64,000 nucleotides of DNA from NCBI GenBank assembly GCA_027483645.1, contig JAIXUD010000022.1:124001-188000 (forward strand), read 5' to 3'. Source of the stretch: Sphingobacteriales bacterium. Its GTDB lineage: Bacteria > Bacteroidota > Bacteroidia > Chitinophagales > CAIOSU01. The position numbers and the translations under genes are program-made. The notes beneath the pieces were generated by a model. That model was not told where the DNA came from and did not search any database. It saw only the letters and a program-made list of their open reading frames with translations. Below, in pieces: positions 53,583-62,330 of the stretch (within the stretch, counting starts at the first letter, position 1; the number at the start of each line of letters is the position of its first letter).

Positions 53583-54287
53583 ATGGATATTACCTATTTG
53601 ATTATTATAGGTGCGGCAATGTTGGCCAGTTTTATTGTGGGCAAAATATTGCAAAGCAAATTCGATAAGTACACCAAGGTGCCCTTGGCTACTGGCCTAA
53701 CCGGTAAGGATGTGGCAGAGCGCATGCTACGCGAAAATAACATACACGATGTACGCGTAGTGAGTGTACCTGGCCGCCTTAGCGACCACTATAACCCTAT
53801 GGACCGTACCGTAAACCTAAGCCCTGAAGTATTTGAAGGGCGCACTATTGCTGCCGCAGCGGTGGCAGCCCACGAGTGTGGCCACGCTGTGCAACATGCG
53901 CAGGGCTATGCTTGGCTTCAGTTTCGCTCGGCATTGGTGCCGGTGCAGCAGTTTAGCGGCCAAATATTGAACGTCATTTTTATTGGTATGTTCTTATTGG
54001 GTGGTTTCGCTGCCAATTTGGTATCGTGGGATATTGTCATTCTTACCATCATTGGTTGTTATGGCGCTATGGCATTGTTTAGCGTTATTACGCTGCCAGT
54101 AGAGTTTGATGCCAGTAACCGTGCCTTGATTTGGCTAAAAACCAGCCGTGTGGCAACCGTTGAAGAGAAAGACCAAGCATACGATGCCTTGAAATGGGCC
54201 GCTATGACTTATGTAATAGCCGCGCTTTCTGCCCTATCCATGTTGTTTTACTGGGTAATGATTTACCTAGGCCGTAACGACGATTAA
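53583..54287 (+). CDS. Membrane zinc metallopeptidase (YugP family)
   Basis: A 234-residue membrane protease-like protein. One N-terminal helix (4-20), then the zinc motif AAHECGHAVQHAQGYAWLQFRSALVP (in part HECGHAVQHA, the HExxH form), followed by three more helices. The long preceding region DRTVNLSPEVFEGRTIAAAAVAAHE is also typical. Substrate unknown. Followed by a strong terminator. Confidence 0.9.
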   Translation: MDITYLIIIGAAMLASFIVGKILQSKFDKYTKVPLATGLTGKDVAERMLRENNIHDVRVVSVPGRLSDHYNPMDRTVNLSPEVFEGRTIAAAAVAAHECGHAVQHAQGYAWLQFRSALVPVQQFSGQILNVIFIGMFLLGGFAANLVSWDIVILTIIGCYGAMALFSVITLPVEFDASNRALIWLKTSRVATVEEKDQAYDALKWAAMTYVIAALSALSMLFYWVMIYLGRNDD

Positions 54288-54308
54288 GAGGCAACGCTTC
54301 AAAATATC

Positions 54309-54346
54309 AAGTCCAGGTTTTCGAAAGAAGGCTTGGACTTTTTTTG
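54309..54346 (+). terminator. Terminator of the metallopeptidase gene
   Basis: AAGTCCA (54309-54315) pairs with TGGACTT (54334-54340), followed by TTTTTTG. Confidence 0.75.
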
Positions 54347-54488
54347 TTTTACAGAGTTATTGTTCACAAACACAACTCCCGCACAACCACCCTTATTTGT
54401 TCTTCCGGCTTTGCGGGTGAAGTGCTGCTCACGGAACCCACATACAGTATAACTTGTAAATTGTTTACATACTAATCAGGTGCTAGTT

Positions 54489-56165
54489 TTATCGTTGGTT
54501 AGTATTGCTGTCCACTGCGGGTTCTTCCACTACTTCGGCATCCACACTATCGGTCTCAAATACCGTTGAAGTTTCCAAACTGTCCACCGGCATTTCGGGG
54601 TGGGCGGTAAAGTAGGCCTCTAGCTCTTTCAGGGCTTGGGCATCGGCATAGTTGTATGCCAGCCAAGAGCGCTTGGCTACCCGGGCGTTCATGCGCTGGT
54701 AGCGATATTTTACCAATTGTTTAAGTGTGCCGCTGGTGCCAATGTGGTAGGCTTCTTCAAACTTAGGGTGGGAGAGGAGCGCGGGCAAAGCCTTGTCCGA
54801 AAGGCTCAACAGATAATCCATATCCACCTTATCATGCTTGAATTTGCGCTTCTTGGGCTGGTAATCGGGCAGCGTTTGGCTCTTAACAGTGTGCACGTTG
54901 TAGCTAGAGATAAAGTAATCCCAGTTCCAGAAGCTGGCCACTACCAATAACCCGTAAGCTATCCAAGTATTGGTGCGCCACAGGAAGAAGTTGCTGCGCC
55001 TTTGGCTGATTTTGTACACCAGCGTGGCGAGGCCGATAACGGTCATTAACAAGAAGGTATACACCCCGATACGTTTGTAGGTAAGGCCATGGTTGTCAAT
55101 ATAATGGTAGTTGCGAATAACCACGCTTATTACCATCACCACGTTTTGCAAAATCCAAGCATAGGTAAGCGTTTTGAGGGCGCCGTTGCCAGTGTTGAAG
55201 TTTTGGTTGCCCCGGTAGAAGTACATCAATATCGCCATAGAAAGCACGATACTGAAGATGAGCCAATACGTGCCTACGTGTACCAGTGAGGAGAGGTTCA
55301 TGCCATCTTCCACTTCAAATTTGAACCATAACGTGCTTATATCAATGGCGTTTACGGTGAGGATAAGTAGGTTCACCAGCACTAGGGTTATGATGCCTAC
55401 CAGCGTTTCGTCTTTCAAGCCGTGCAAGCCCAGCCATGCCACGAAGCTCACTTCGCCCTCGCGGGGCAGGGCGGCGGCATCCAATTTGGCTTCAGCAGGT
55501 GCGAAGAACTCCGGCAACCAATGGTATATGGCGGTACCTATTAGATAAGCACCCAATAGGGTAAAGCCCACGCGCTCCATCGTCCAACCGCTAAACAGCT
55601 TATCAAATATGTCGATAATAAAGTCGTTGAACTGCTCGGCAATTTTCGCAAACACTGGGTTGGCCATGGCGAAGATGAAGTAGAAGATAGCCGTAATCAT
55701 GATGGGGATGATGGCCAGCTTTACGTAGCGTTTCCACTTGCGGGGCTTTGGTAAATCTTCTTCGGTACCTGGCTCGGCAAAGCGCTCATCTTTATCATAA
55801 TGCTTAAACAGCCCTACCATAAAGCCGCCACACAGGTTGGTAACCGTAGCCGCAAATGGCGAAATCAAGCTTTTCGCCATCGGGAACATGGCCAAGCCAT
55901 TGAGCAACAGAATGGAAACGAGCGCGGCAATCTTCGATACGTTGGAGTTGAAGATAATGGTAGACAGGGCGCCCAGTAAGCTGCCAGCGGCAACCAACCA
56001 AGCGGCCCTTTTGCTACGTATTTCTGGATAGAGGTAGAATAGTAGTAGGTTGATGGCAGCCGTAAACAGCAGCAGGTTCACCCCTACCGCTTCGCGCCAA
56101 AAAAGGTAATTGAACAAGATGGTAAATAGCAAGAGCAGCGTTGCTCTGGGAGCTTTAGTTCTCAT
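54489..56165 (-). CDS. DUF4173 membrane protein
   Basis: A 558-residue polytopic protein with about twelve helices and an acidic C-terminal tail (VFETDSVDAEVVEEPAVDSN). The central pattern (VHVGTYWLIFSIVLSMAILMYFYRGNQNF in part, then TYAWILQNVVMVISVVIRNYHYI) is typical of DUF4173. Last gene of a trio with an HTH regulator and a small membrane protein that recurs in Bacteroidota; function unknown. Confidence 0.85.
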   Translation of the reverse strand: MRTKAPRATLLLLFTILFNYLFWREAVGVNLLLFTAAINLLLFYLYPEIRSKRAAWLVAAGSLLGALSTIIFNSNVSKIAALVSILLLNGLAMFPMAKSLISPFAATVTNLCGGFMVGLFKHYDKDERFAEPGTEEDLPKPRKWKRYVKLAIIPIMITAIFYFIFAMANPVFAKIAEQFNDFIIDIFDKLFSGWTMERVGFTLLGAYLIGTAIYHWLPEFFAPAEAKLDAAALPREGEVSFVAWLGLHGLKDETLVGIITLVLVNLLILTVNAIDISTLWFKFEVEDGMNLSSLVHVGTYWLIFSIVLSMAILMYFYRGNQNFNTGNGALKTLTYAWILQNVVMVISVVIRNYHYIDNHGLTYKRIGVYTFLLMTVIGLATLVYKISQRRSNFFLWRTNTWIAYGLLVVASFWNWDYFISSYNVHTVKSQTLPDYQPKKRKFKHDKVDMDYLLSLSDKALPALLSHPKFEEAYHIGTSGTLKQLVKYRYQRMNARVAKRSWLAYNYADAQALKELEAYFTAHPEMPVDSLETSTVFETDSVDAEVVEEPAVDSNTNQR

Positions 56166-56194
56166 ATATCGAGTGTCTAGTTGTGAGCAATTTG

Positions 56195-56226
56195 GTTGCG
56201 AGTTACGAGTTACGGGTTGCGAGTTA
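56195..56226. repeat. Heptamer repeat, family B
   Basis: Reads GAGTTAC-GAGTTAC-GGGTTGC-GAGTTAG. Its inverted partner lies at 56273-56305, so the pair can form a long hairpin. Confidence 0.8.
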
Positions 56227-56272
56227 GATTGTGGCTTTTATGAAATGAGCATGTTGAACATCTTTTATTAAT

Positions 56273-56305
56273 CAACTCTTAACCCGTAACTCGTAACTCG
56301 AAACT
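56273..56305. repeat. Heptamer repeat, family B, inverted copy
   Basis: The reverse strand reads GAGTTAC-GAGTTAC-GGGTTAA-GAGTTG, complementary to 56195-56226 over most of its length. Confidence 0.8.
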
Positions 56306-56311
56306 GAAGCA

Positions 56312-56350
56312 TCCATGGTCCTTCGTCCTCGGTCCATGGTCCTTCGTCTA
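56312..56350. repeat. Heptamer repeat, family A
   Basis: Units CCATGGT-CCTTCGT-CCTCGGT-CCATGGT-CCTTCGT-CTA. The closing GTCTA gives the stop codon of the regulator gene at 56348. Here families A and B lie side by side. Confidence 0.8.
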
Positions 56351-56644
56351 TCTTCCGCGAAGCAGCCTCTCCAGCGCATCCAAGTGTTCCTTGAAAGCCT
56401 TCTTTCCCGCTTCTGTGGCGGCATAGGCAGTGTTGGTTTTTTTGCCTACAAACCGCTTAGTAATGCTCAGGAATTCCATCTTTTCCAAGGCTGTAATATG
56501 GCTGGCCAGGTTGCCATCCGAAACATCTAGCATTTCCTTCAGGGTATTGAAATCGGCATACTCGTTCACCATCAGTATGGACATGATGCCCAACCTGATC
56601 CTGCTCTCAAAAGCCTTGTTCAAATCCGAAAGGATATCCTTCAT
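56348..56644 (-). CDS. Winged-helix transcriptional regulator (HTH_34-like)
   Basis: A 98-residue single-domain regulator: SRIRLGIMSILMVNEYADFNTLKEML, then DVSDGNLASHITALEKMEFLSITKRFVGKKTNTAYAATEAGKKAF (recognition helix GNLASHITALEK). Its start overlaps the stop of the membrane-protein gene at 56641 by 4 nt, and it precedes the DUF4173 gene, so it probably controls this operon. The stop codon comes from a heptamer repeat. Confidence 0.85.
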   Translation of the reverse strand: MKDILSDLNKAFESRIRLGIMSILMVNEYADFNTLKEMLDVSDGNLASHITALEKMEFLSITKRFVGKKTNTAYAATEAGKKAFKEHLDALERLLRGR

Positions 56645-57282
56645 CGCTCGTACTTATAGTACATCATCGTTCCGTAAACAATATGCAGCGCCCCAAAACC
56701 AATCATCCACGATACCATGCCATAGCCGTAGAAGTATGCCGAAAGTAGACCGAGGGCTATCTCACAAAAACCTAGGTATTTAATGTCGTTGAGGGTGTAT
56801 TTGCTGGCGTTCACCAGTGCCAGTCCATAGAAAATTAAGGTGGCTGGTGCAATGAGATATAGTATGCCGTGTTGCAACAGTATCAAGCAGAACACCCCGC
56901 CTGCCGCCAATGGCACAAATAGGTTGAACAATAACCTGCGCGTAGTGGCATCCCACATACTAACACTGTTCTTTTTGGCGTTTCTTTTAGTGAAGTAGAT
57001 GCCAAGCAGTACTGCGCTCAGCAATATCAGCATGGCATCGGCTGCCAGAAAGGTAAGGTTATTAATTATTACCGAGTTGGGCGAGGTATATAGGTGCTTC
57101 ACCAAATTGTACTCATTCGGCATAAAGCCCAACTGCCAGCAAGCCACGCCCGAGCCAATGAGGGCAACAATGCCTACGGCTATGCCCGAGAGGCCGCTAA
57201 GGGAAATAAAGCGGCTGCTGCGCTCCATCAACTGGCGTATCTCGCTCAGCTCTTTAAGGTGGTCAATTGGTGGTTCGGTCAT
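56641..57282 (-). CDS. Small polytopic membrane protein of the DUF4173 trio
   Basis: A 213-residue protein with six helices (for example LSGLSGIAVGIVALIGSGVA and DAMLILLSAVLLGIYF), ending in YYKYER. The N-terminus IDHLKELSEIRQLMERSSRFISLSG is conserved in homologues encoded next to HTH_34 regulators. Start chosen at MTEPPIDHL; an in-frame ATG eight codons earlier is possible. Function unknown. Confidence 0.8.
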   Translation of the reverse strand: MTEPPIDHLKELSEIRQLMERSSRFISLSGLSGIAVGIVALIGSGVACWQLGFMPNEYNLVKHLYTSPNSVIINNLTFLAADAMLILLSAVLLGIYFTKRNAKKNSVSMWDATTRRLLFNLFVPLAAGGVFCLILLQHGILYLIAPATLIFYGLALVNASKYTLNDIKYLGFCEIALGLLSAYFYGYGMVSWMIGFGALHIVYGTMMYYKYER

Positions 57283-57381
57283 AATGCAAAGCACTTTGTA
57301 ATTCAAAGTAAAAACAAAAATTTCGGATAATTATTGTGTATGGCGATATTTTTTGGTGAAATATTGTTAATGTGTGAGAAC

Positions 57382-57430
57382 GGCGACTACCTAAAAGGCA
57401 TAAAGTCGCCCTAGTAATTACGTTTACTAG
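57382..57430. other. Two adjacent hairpins between osmC and the DUF4173 operon
   Basis: GGCGACT/AGTCGCC (57382-57388 with 57404-57410) and CTAGTAA/TTACTAG (57411-57417 with 57424-57430) abut each other. They lack a T-run. Confidence 0.4.
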
Positions 57431-57463
57431 GCTATTGTCTTCCGATTTCTGCAGCAAAAAAAC

Positions 57464-57493
57464 TGTGGACCGTCGTCTGTCGTCCGTGGACTA
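57464..57493. repeat. Heptamer repeat, family A, at the 3' end of the OsmC gene
   Basis: Units CCGTCGT-CTGTCGT-CCGTGGA-CTA; the final CTA is the TAG stop codon of the gene on the minus strand. Confidence 0.75.
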
Positions 57494-57895
57494 AATGTAC
57501 TCAAACACCACTTCCTGCTTAATATCCGGGTGCAGGCTTTTAGCAACTGGGCAGGTTAACGCAACGTTTTCCAGCTTTTTGCGTTCTATATCTGTAAGCG
57601 TTCCGCTTGGTATGTACATGTGTACATGTACTTCGCTGATGCGGCGCGGTTCCGCGGCCATCACTTTTGTTATCGAGGCGCGGGTGCCCTCAATAGCAAG
57701 GTTGTGCTGGTTGGCATAGATACCCATGATGGATAGCATGCAACTGCCCAAAGCGGTAGCCACCAAGTCGGTAGGAGAGAAAGCCTCGCCCTTGCCGTGG
57801 TTATCTACGGGGGCATCGGTAATAATTTCGTTGCCCGATTTGAGATGTACGGCACTGGTACGGAGCTGGCCTTGGTAAATTATCTCTGAAGTCAT
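57491..57895 (-). CDS. OsmC/Ohr family protein
   Basis: A 134-residue peroxiredoxin-like protein with the two family cysteines, in ALGSCMLSIMGIYA and LTCPVAKSLHPDI, and the SPTDLVATALGSC lead-in. OsmC/Ohr proteins reduce organic hydroperoxides with these thiols. Length normal. Divergent from the outer-membrane-type gene at 57946. Confidence 0.92.
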   Translation of the reverse strand: MTSEIIYQGQLRTSAVHLKSGNEIITDAPVDNHGKGEAFSPTDLVATALGSCMLSIMGIYANQHNLAIEGTRASITKVMAAEPRRISEVHVHMYIPSGTLTDIERKKLENVALTCPVAKSLHPDIKQEVVFEYI

Positions 57896-57945
57896 GGTTT
57901 GGTGTCAATAATTTTGATAAATTTAAGAACTATTTCGTGTGAGGC

Positions 57946-58764
57946 ATGTATAAAAGTGTGATGAGGATAACGGTCTTTTTTCTTTTGCTGATGGTTTTCA
58001 GCAATGCTACCTATGCACAACAGCGTAAGGTAAAGAAGGAAATTGAGAAGAAGGGTATTATCTATAACAAAGAGATGACCTTTGGTGCACGGTTGGCTAG
58101 CAATGGCTGGAGCTTGTACATGAACCATGGCAAAATCCTCAACATCCGCAAAACCCGCTTGTGGATGATTGAGATTGCCGACATCAAACACCCCAAAGAG
58201 AAAAAGCAAGCAGCAGATTTTAACCTTGCCATTTCCGGCTTCGACTCTCCCCGCGATTTTTTTTACGGCAAGCAGAATGAATTCTTTACTATCCGTGCAG
58301 CTTTTGGTTATAAAAAGAACTTAGCCGAAAAGGCCAAAAAGAACGGCGTGAATGTGGCTCTTACCTATATGGGCGGCATATCGCTGGGATTCTTGAAACC
58401 TTACTATCTTGATTTAGCTTACATCAGCCAATTAAATGACTCCACGTTTATTGTTGAGGCCAAATCAGAAAGGTATGATGATAACCCTGAAAGTGGCAAT
58501 GCCCAGAAATTCCTGAACTGGTACGAAATTATCGGTGCTTCAAGGTACAGCAAAGGTTTTAGTGAAATACGCCCCGTGCCGGGTGCTTTTGTAAAATTGG
58601 GCTTAAACTTTGAGTGGGGCTCCAGAGATGCATTTATTACTGCCCTTGAAGCAGGTGTGGCCGCGGATGTATACTACCGCAACATCCCCATTATGATCGA
58701 CCAGCCCCAGCGGCCCTTCTTCATCAATGCCTACATTAGTTTTGAGCTGGGAAAAAGATGGTAG
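57946..58764 (+). CDS. Conserved exported protein, probable outer-membrane barrel
   Basis: A 272-residue protein with a signal peptide (MRITVFFLLLMVFSNATYA-Q when started at 57961; 57946 adds five residues). Strand-rich pattern including FGARLASNGWSLYMNHGKIL, FTIRAAFGYKKNL and a terminal PFFINAYISFELGKRW. The segment EIADIKHPKEKKQ is shared with unannotated proteins in related genomes. No function can be given. Confidence 0.7.
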   Translation: MYKSVMRITVFFLLLMVFSNATYAQQRKVKKEIEKKGIIYNKEMTFGARLASNGWSLYMNHGKILNIRKTRLWMIEIADIKHPKEKKQAADFNLAISGFDSPRDFFYGKQNEFFTIRAAFGYKKNLAEKAKKNGVNVALTYMGGISLGFLKPYYLDLAYISQLNDSTFIVEAKSERYDDNPESGNAQKFLNWYEIIGASRYSKGFSEIRPVPGAFVKLGLNFEWGSRDAFITALEAGVAADVYYRNIPIMIDQPQRPFFINAYISFELGKRW

Positions 58765-58803
58765 TGGTTTGGACGATGCTTCAGGACAATATTACATAAC
58801 GCG

Positions 58804-59046
58804 CGTCATTGCGAAGGCCAACCTAATTTGAGTGTTTTGTATTGAAGCTTCATGGCCTGAAGCTACTTTTATCACTGCTTTTGCAGTAATCCCCTGACCA
58901 GAGTAGTGAGTCCATTGAGCCGATGAAGCAAACGTATTAAATAAACGGTATCGGCATTTTCCAAATTATGCTTCGTAGCTGGGGATTGCTTCAAGCCATT
59001 GAAAAGCATTAGAGATTGCAATACCAAGCAGGCTTTCGCAATGACG
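58804..59046. repeat. Long imperfect palindromic element, non-coding
   Basis: Terminal inverted repeats CGTCATTGCGAAGGCC (58804-58819) and GGCTTTCGCAATGACG (59031-59046) match at 15 of 16 positions. Nested inside are AATCCCC/GGGGATT (58888-58894 with 58981-58987) and the hairpin AGCTTCA/TGAAGCT (58846-58852 with 58858-58864). The ends resemble widespread GTCATTGCGA-type dispersed repeats. No ORF; it looks MITE-like. Confidence 0.6.
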
Positions 59047-59077
59047 ATATTTTGTGTATTGATTGCGTGGTTTAACT

Positions 59078-59096
59078 ACCATGGTCCATCGTCCGC
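59078..59096. repeat. Heptamer repeat, family A
   Basis: ACCATGGTCCATCGTCC, 8 nt after the stop of the OmpA-family gene. Confidence 0.65.
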
Positions 59097-59103
59097 GCAG
59101 CAA

Positions 59104-61152
59104 CTACTCTTTCTTCGGGTCCACCCTTATGTCTTCGGGGGTAATGGATTCTATGTTGTATTTCTCGCTCAGTATTTTGAAGGTGGTACGGCGGTTTAGC
59201 TGGTGCTCTTCTTCGGTGCAGTCTACTCCATCTGCGCACTTGTTCACCAGGCTGGTTTCGCCATAGCCTACTGCTCGCAAGCGTTCAATGGGTATGCCTT
59301 TAGCTACCAAATACCGCACGACCGATGCCGCACGGCCTTGCGATAAGGTTTGGTTATACTCATTCTTACCACGAGAGTCGGTATGCGAGCCAATCTCGAT
59401 TACCAGCGTTGGGTTCTCCATAAATAGCGAGTATAAGCTATCTAGCGCTGGGAAAGACTCTGGCCTAAGCGCAGTGCTATCGTAATCGTAATAAATGTTA
59501 GGGATGGTAATGTTGATGTTCTCGAAAATACGCTCTACTATAATGCGCACCTTTACGGTGATGGTAATGTTGTTCAAATCACGCAAGCCCTTGGTAGTGA
59601 ATTTAATAGACTGTTTCAGGAAGCCTTCTTTCTCGCCGCTGGCATAGTAGTCGCTTTCCTTCTCTAAATCTTGGTTAAAGCGGCCAAACTTATCAGACTT
59701 TAAAGAGCCCACTACTGGGAAGCCAGGGCCGTACTTTTTAACGGTGATATTTGCGTTCTCAATTGGCTGAAAATCGAGTACTTTACTGTTCGGGTCGCCC
59801 GGTGTGGCAAATATTTTTTCTAGTATCACCCCTTCTAGCACATATAAGTTCTCGTTGCTCAATTGGAACGCATAAATATCATCCTTCCCAGCACCACCTG
59901 GGCGGTTGCTGGTAAGGAAACCGCTCATACGAACCGGGTCATTGGCATTTTTTGGCTTTGCCTTGGTAAGCCAAAGGCCATAATCGTCGGCACCGCTGTT
60001 AATCGGCAGTTTCAGGTTTTCAGGCTTGCCCCAAACACCACCGTTTGCGGGAGACATAAAGATATCCAATCCACCCAAGCCATCGTGACCATCGCTGCTA
60101 AAATACAATGCGCCCAGTTCATCAATAAAAGGAAACACCTCATTGCCTGCGGTGTTCACTTCCTTACCAAGGCTCTTAGGCGTGCCCCAAGTACCGCCTT
60201 GCAGATAGGTAATGTAAAGGTCTTTGCCGCCATAGCCGCCTGGTGCTTCGGCAGCAAACAGCATATATTTTCCATCTCTGCTCAAAAACGGATGTCCCAC
60301 GTTAAAAGTGTCATTCTCGAACAAGAAGATTTTCTCCGGGTCGCTCCATCCACCAAGTGCCTGCTGGCGGCTTACATATATAGTGCAATAGTCATTTGCG
60401 CCCTTGCCTTGGCTGCCGCAGCGCGTGAAGTAGACTTCATTGCCATCCCGGCTAAAGGTAGGCGTACCCTCGTTAAAGCCACTATTGATTTCGGCAGCGA
60501 ACGGCACCACGCCAGTATAGCTGCCGTTTGCTTGTTTCTTGGTTAGGTATAGGTCGCTAAATTTTTCGCCCGTCCAGCCATAGGTGTCGCTACCGGTTGC
60601 ATCCACTCGGTCTGATGTAAATACCATATCGCCGGTTCCTAAAATTACTGGTGCATATTCGCTAGCGGCGGTATTGAGGGTAGAGAGGTTCTGTAAATCG
60701 AGATTGGTGCGTTCTTTCTCCCAACGGATGGCCAGGTTGCACGATTTTATCTGGTCGAAAGCCTTTTCTTTGTTAAATGGCTCCATGCGGGCATAGTTGG
60801 TAAACTGTTCAATGGCCTGCTTGTACTTTTCGTTGGCTTTTAGGGTAAGCGCATAGTTATAGGTTGCAATAGCATCGTAGCCTTGTTTCATGGCCTCGGC
60901 GTACCAGCCTTCGGCATCCTTGGTGTTGCCGTTCAAGCGGTAACTTTCGCCCACATAAAATGCCTTCTCGCCGCGCAGTAAAGGCACTTGCGCCTCTTTG
61001 TACTCGGTTTTTAGTTGGGGTATAGCCAGTGTGTAGTTCTTCTCTTGGAAAAGCGTCATGCCATTTTTAGCCTTTCCACTGCCGCCGCATGATGCTAAGG
61101 CCAATAGACTAATCAGCGCTACCGCAAAAATATATACTGAAAATGCTCTCAT
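59104..61152 (-). CDS. PorE-like OmpA family lipoprotein (TPR, PD40 propeller, OmpA)
   Basis: A 682-residue lipoprotein (lipobox LALASC, Cys22). TPR-like helices (about 30-130), a PD40/WD40-like propeller (about 150-430, repeats such as GTPTFSRDGNEVYFTRC and HPFLSRDGKYMLFAAEA), a carboxypeptidase-regulatory-like sandwich (about 440-540), and an OmpA C-terminal domain (IEIGSHTDSRGKNEYNQTLSQGRA, HQLNRRTTF) that binds peptidoglycan. This order is that of PorE of the type IX secretion system, which ties T9SS to the cell wall; several paralogues exist in these genomes, so the exact assignment is inference. Confidence 0.85.
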   Translation of the reverse strand: MRAFSVYIFAVALISLLALASCGGSGKAKNGMTLFQEKNYTLAIPQLKTEYKEAQVPLLRGEKAFYVGESYRLNGNTKDAEGWYAEAMKQGYDAIATYNYALTLKANEKYKQAIEQFTNYARMEPFNKEKAFDQIKSCNLAIRWEKERTNLDLQNLSTLNTAASEYAPVILGTGDMVFTSDRVDATGSDTYGWTGEKFSDLYLTKKQANGSYTGVVPFAAEINSGFNEGTPTFSRDGNEVYFTRCGSQGKGANDYCTIYVSRQQALGGWSDPEKIFLFENDTFNVGHPFLSRDGKYMLFAAEAPGGYGGKDLYITYLQGGTWGTPKSLGKEVNTAGNEVFPFIDELGALYFSSDGHDGLGGLDIFMSPANGGVWGKPENLKLPINSGADDYGLWLTKAKPKNANDPVRMSGFLTSNRPGGAGKDDIYAFQLSNENLYVLEGVILEKIFATPGDPNSKVLDFQPIENANITVKKYGPGFPVVGSLKSDKFGRFNQDLEKESDYYASGEKEGFLKQSIKFTTKGLRDLNNITITVKVRIIVERIFENINITIPNIYYDYDSTALRPESFPALDSLYSLFMENPTLVIEIGSHTDSRGKNEYNQTLSQGRAASVVRYLVAKGIPIERLRAVGYGETSLVNKCADGVDCTEEEHQLNRRTTFKILSEKYNIESITPEDIRVDPKKE

Positions 61153-61329
61153 TTATATTAAGTTAAGGGCTAGAAACGCCTTTTTTTTAGACATAACGCA
61201 GTTGTATAACGCCAAGTTGTCTCAAATTTAGCAATATTATTGTGGAAGAATGGGCGAATTGGTGCAGAATACCTAGTACTACGATTGCTATTTGAAAAAC
61301 TAATGAATATATTAGCCAAAAAACAAACT

Positions 61330-61728
61330 ATGCGTACACTCTTTACTACCTTAAGCCTCGTTTTTGTATCGGTAATGTGGTGCAATGCCCAAACGTATAT
61401 TTACACTAGCGAACGGGAATATTGCGCTTACAACACTAGCAACGAGGAATTTGACAAATGCGATAGCTGGGAAGACCACACCCTTTTCATCATCGATGCC
61501 CGCGAAACCAAGTTTGACCACTACACCGATGATGTAAAATCAACTTACACCATCGATAAGAAAGAGTGGAACGACGACATGGAAATGAACCTGTGGTACG
61601 TAACCAGCAATGCAGGTAACAAATACACCTGCATTTTCAACATTGAAGGTGGTGTAATAGCCATGTTGTACGATAGCGGCGATGAAAGCTTTATTGTAAC
61701 CTTTACGGTGAAGAAGAAGTGGAAATAG
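61330..61728 (+). CDS. Small secreted protein, first of a tandem pair
   Basis: A 132-residue protein with a signal peptide (MRTLFTTLSLVFVSVMWCNA-Q). The mature part is acidic and aromatic, with TSEREYCAYNTSNEEFDKCD and WEDHTLFIIDARETKFDHYT, two cysteines, and IDKKEWNDDMEMNLWYV. No family recognised. It is 85% identical by my count to the next gene (112 of 132 positions). The start at 61330 gives the signal peptide; in-frame ATGs upstream would precede it with a charged leader. Confidence 0.75.
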   Translation: MRTLFTTLSLVFVSVMWCNAQTYIYTSEREYCAYNTSNEEFDKCDSWEDHTLFIIDARETKFDHYTDDVKSTYTIDKKEWNDDMEMNLWYVTSNAGNKYTCIFNIEGGVIAMLYDSGDESFIVTFTVKKKWK

Positions 61729-61908
61729 TAGCTGCTGCTGTTAGGTGACGCACTATATACTAGTTTCTTAAGCGTTCTTCATGCAGCGGTATCTGGTTGT
61801 TTAGCCAAAAATAATAATCTTGCTGCCCAGAAATATTTGGCATAGTGTATGCAAACACTGTTGCCAAGCATTCAGCTTTTGATTGTTGTAAACTACTAAA
61901 AACCAAGT

Positions 61909-62307
61909 ATGTACAAGCTAACAAGTACCTTAAGCCTTCTTTTTGCGGTAACCCTATGGTGTAGTGCACAAACCTACGTGTACTCCAGCGAGCGTGAGTA
62001 TTGCGCCTACAATACCAGCAATGAAGAATTTGATAAATGCGATAGCTGGGAAGACCACACCCTGTTTATTGTTGATGCCCGCGAAACTAAGTTTGACCAT
62101 TACACCGATGATATAAAATCGACCTATTTTATAGACAAGAAGGAGTGGAATGACGACATGGAGATGAACCTGTGGTATGTAACCAGCGATGCTGGCAATA
62201 AATATACCTGCATCTTCAATCTGGAGGGGGGTGTTATAGCCATGTTGTATGACAATGGCGACGAAAGCTTCATAGTAACCTTTACGATTACCAAAAAATG
62301 GAAGTAG
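61909..62307 (+). CDS. Small secreted protein, second of a tandem pair
   Basis: A 132-residue paralogue of the preceding gene with its own signal peptide (MYKLTSTLSLLFAVTLWCSA-Q). Only ten of about 111 mature residues differ, nearly all conservative, while many synonymous codons differ, so the pair is old and kept by purifying selection. Function unknown; a periplasmic or surface role is likely. Ends at a strong terminator. Confidence 0.78.
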   Translation: MYKLTSTLSLLFAVTLWCSAQTYVYSSEREYCAYNTSNEEFDKCDSWEDHTLFIVDARETKFDHYTDDIKSTYFIDKKEWNDDMEMNLWYVTSDAGNKYTCIFNLEGGVIAMLYDNGDESFIVTFTITKKWK

Positions 62308-62330
62308 CTTAGAAAAGGCTACCAACCAAA

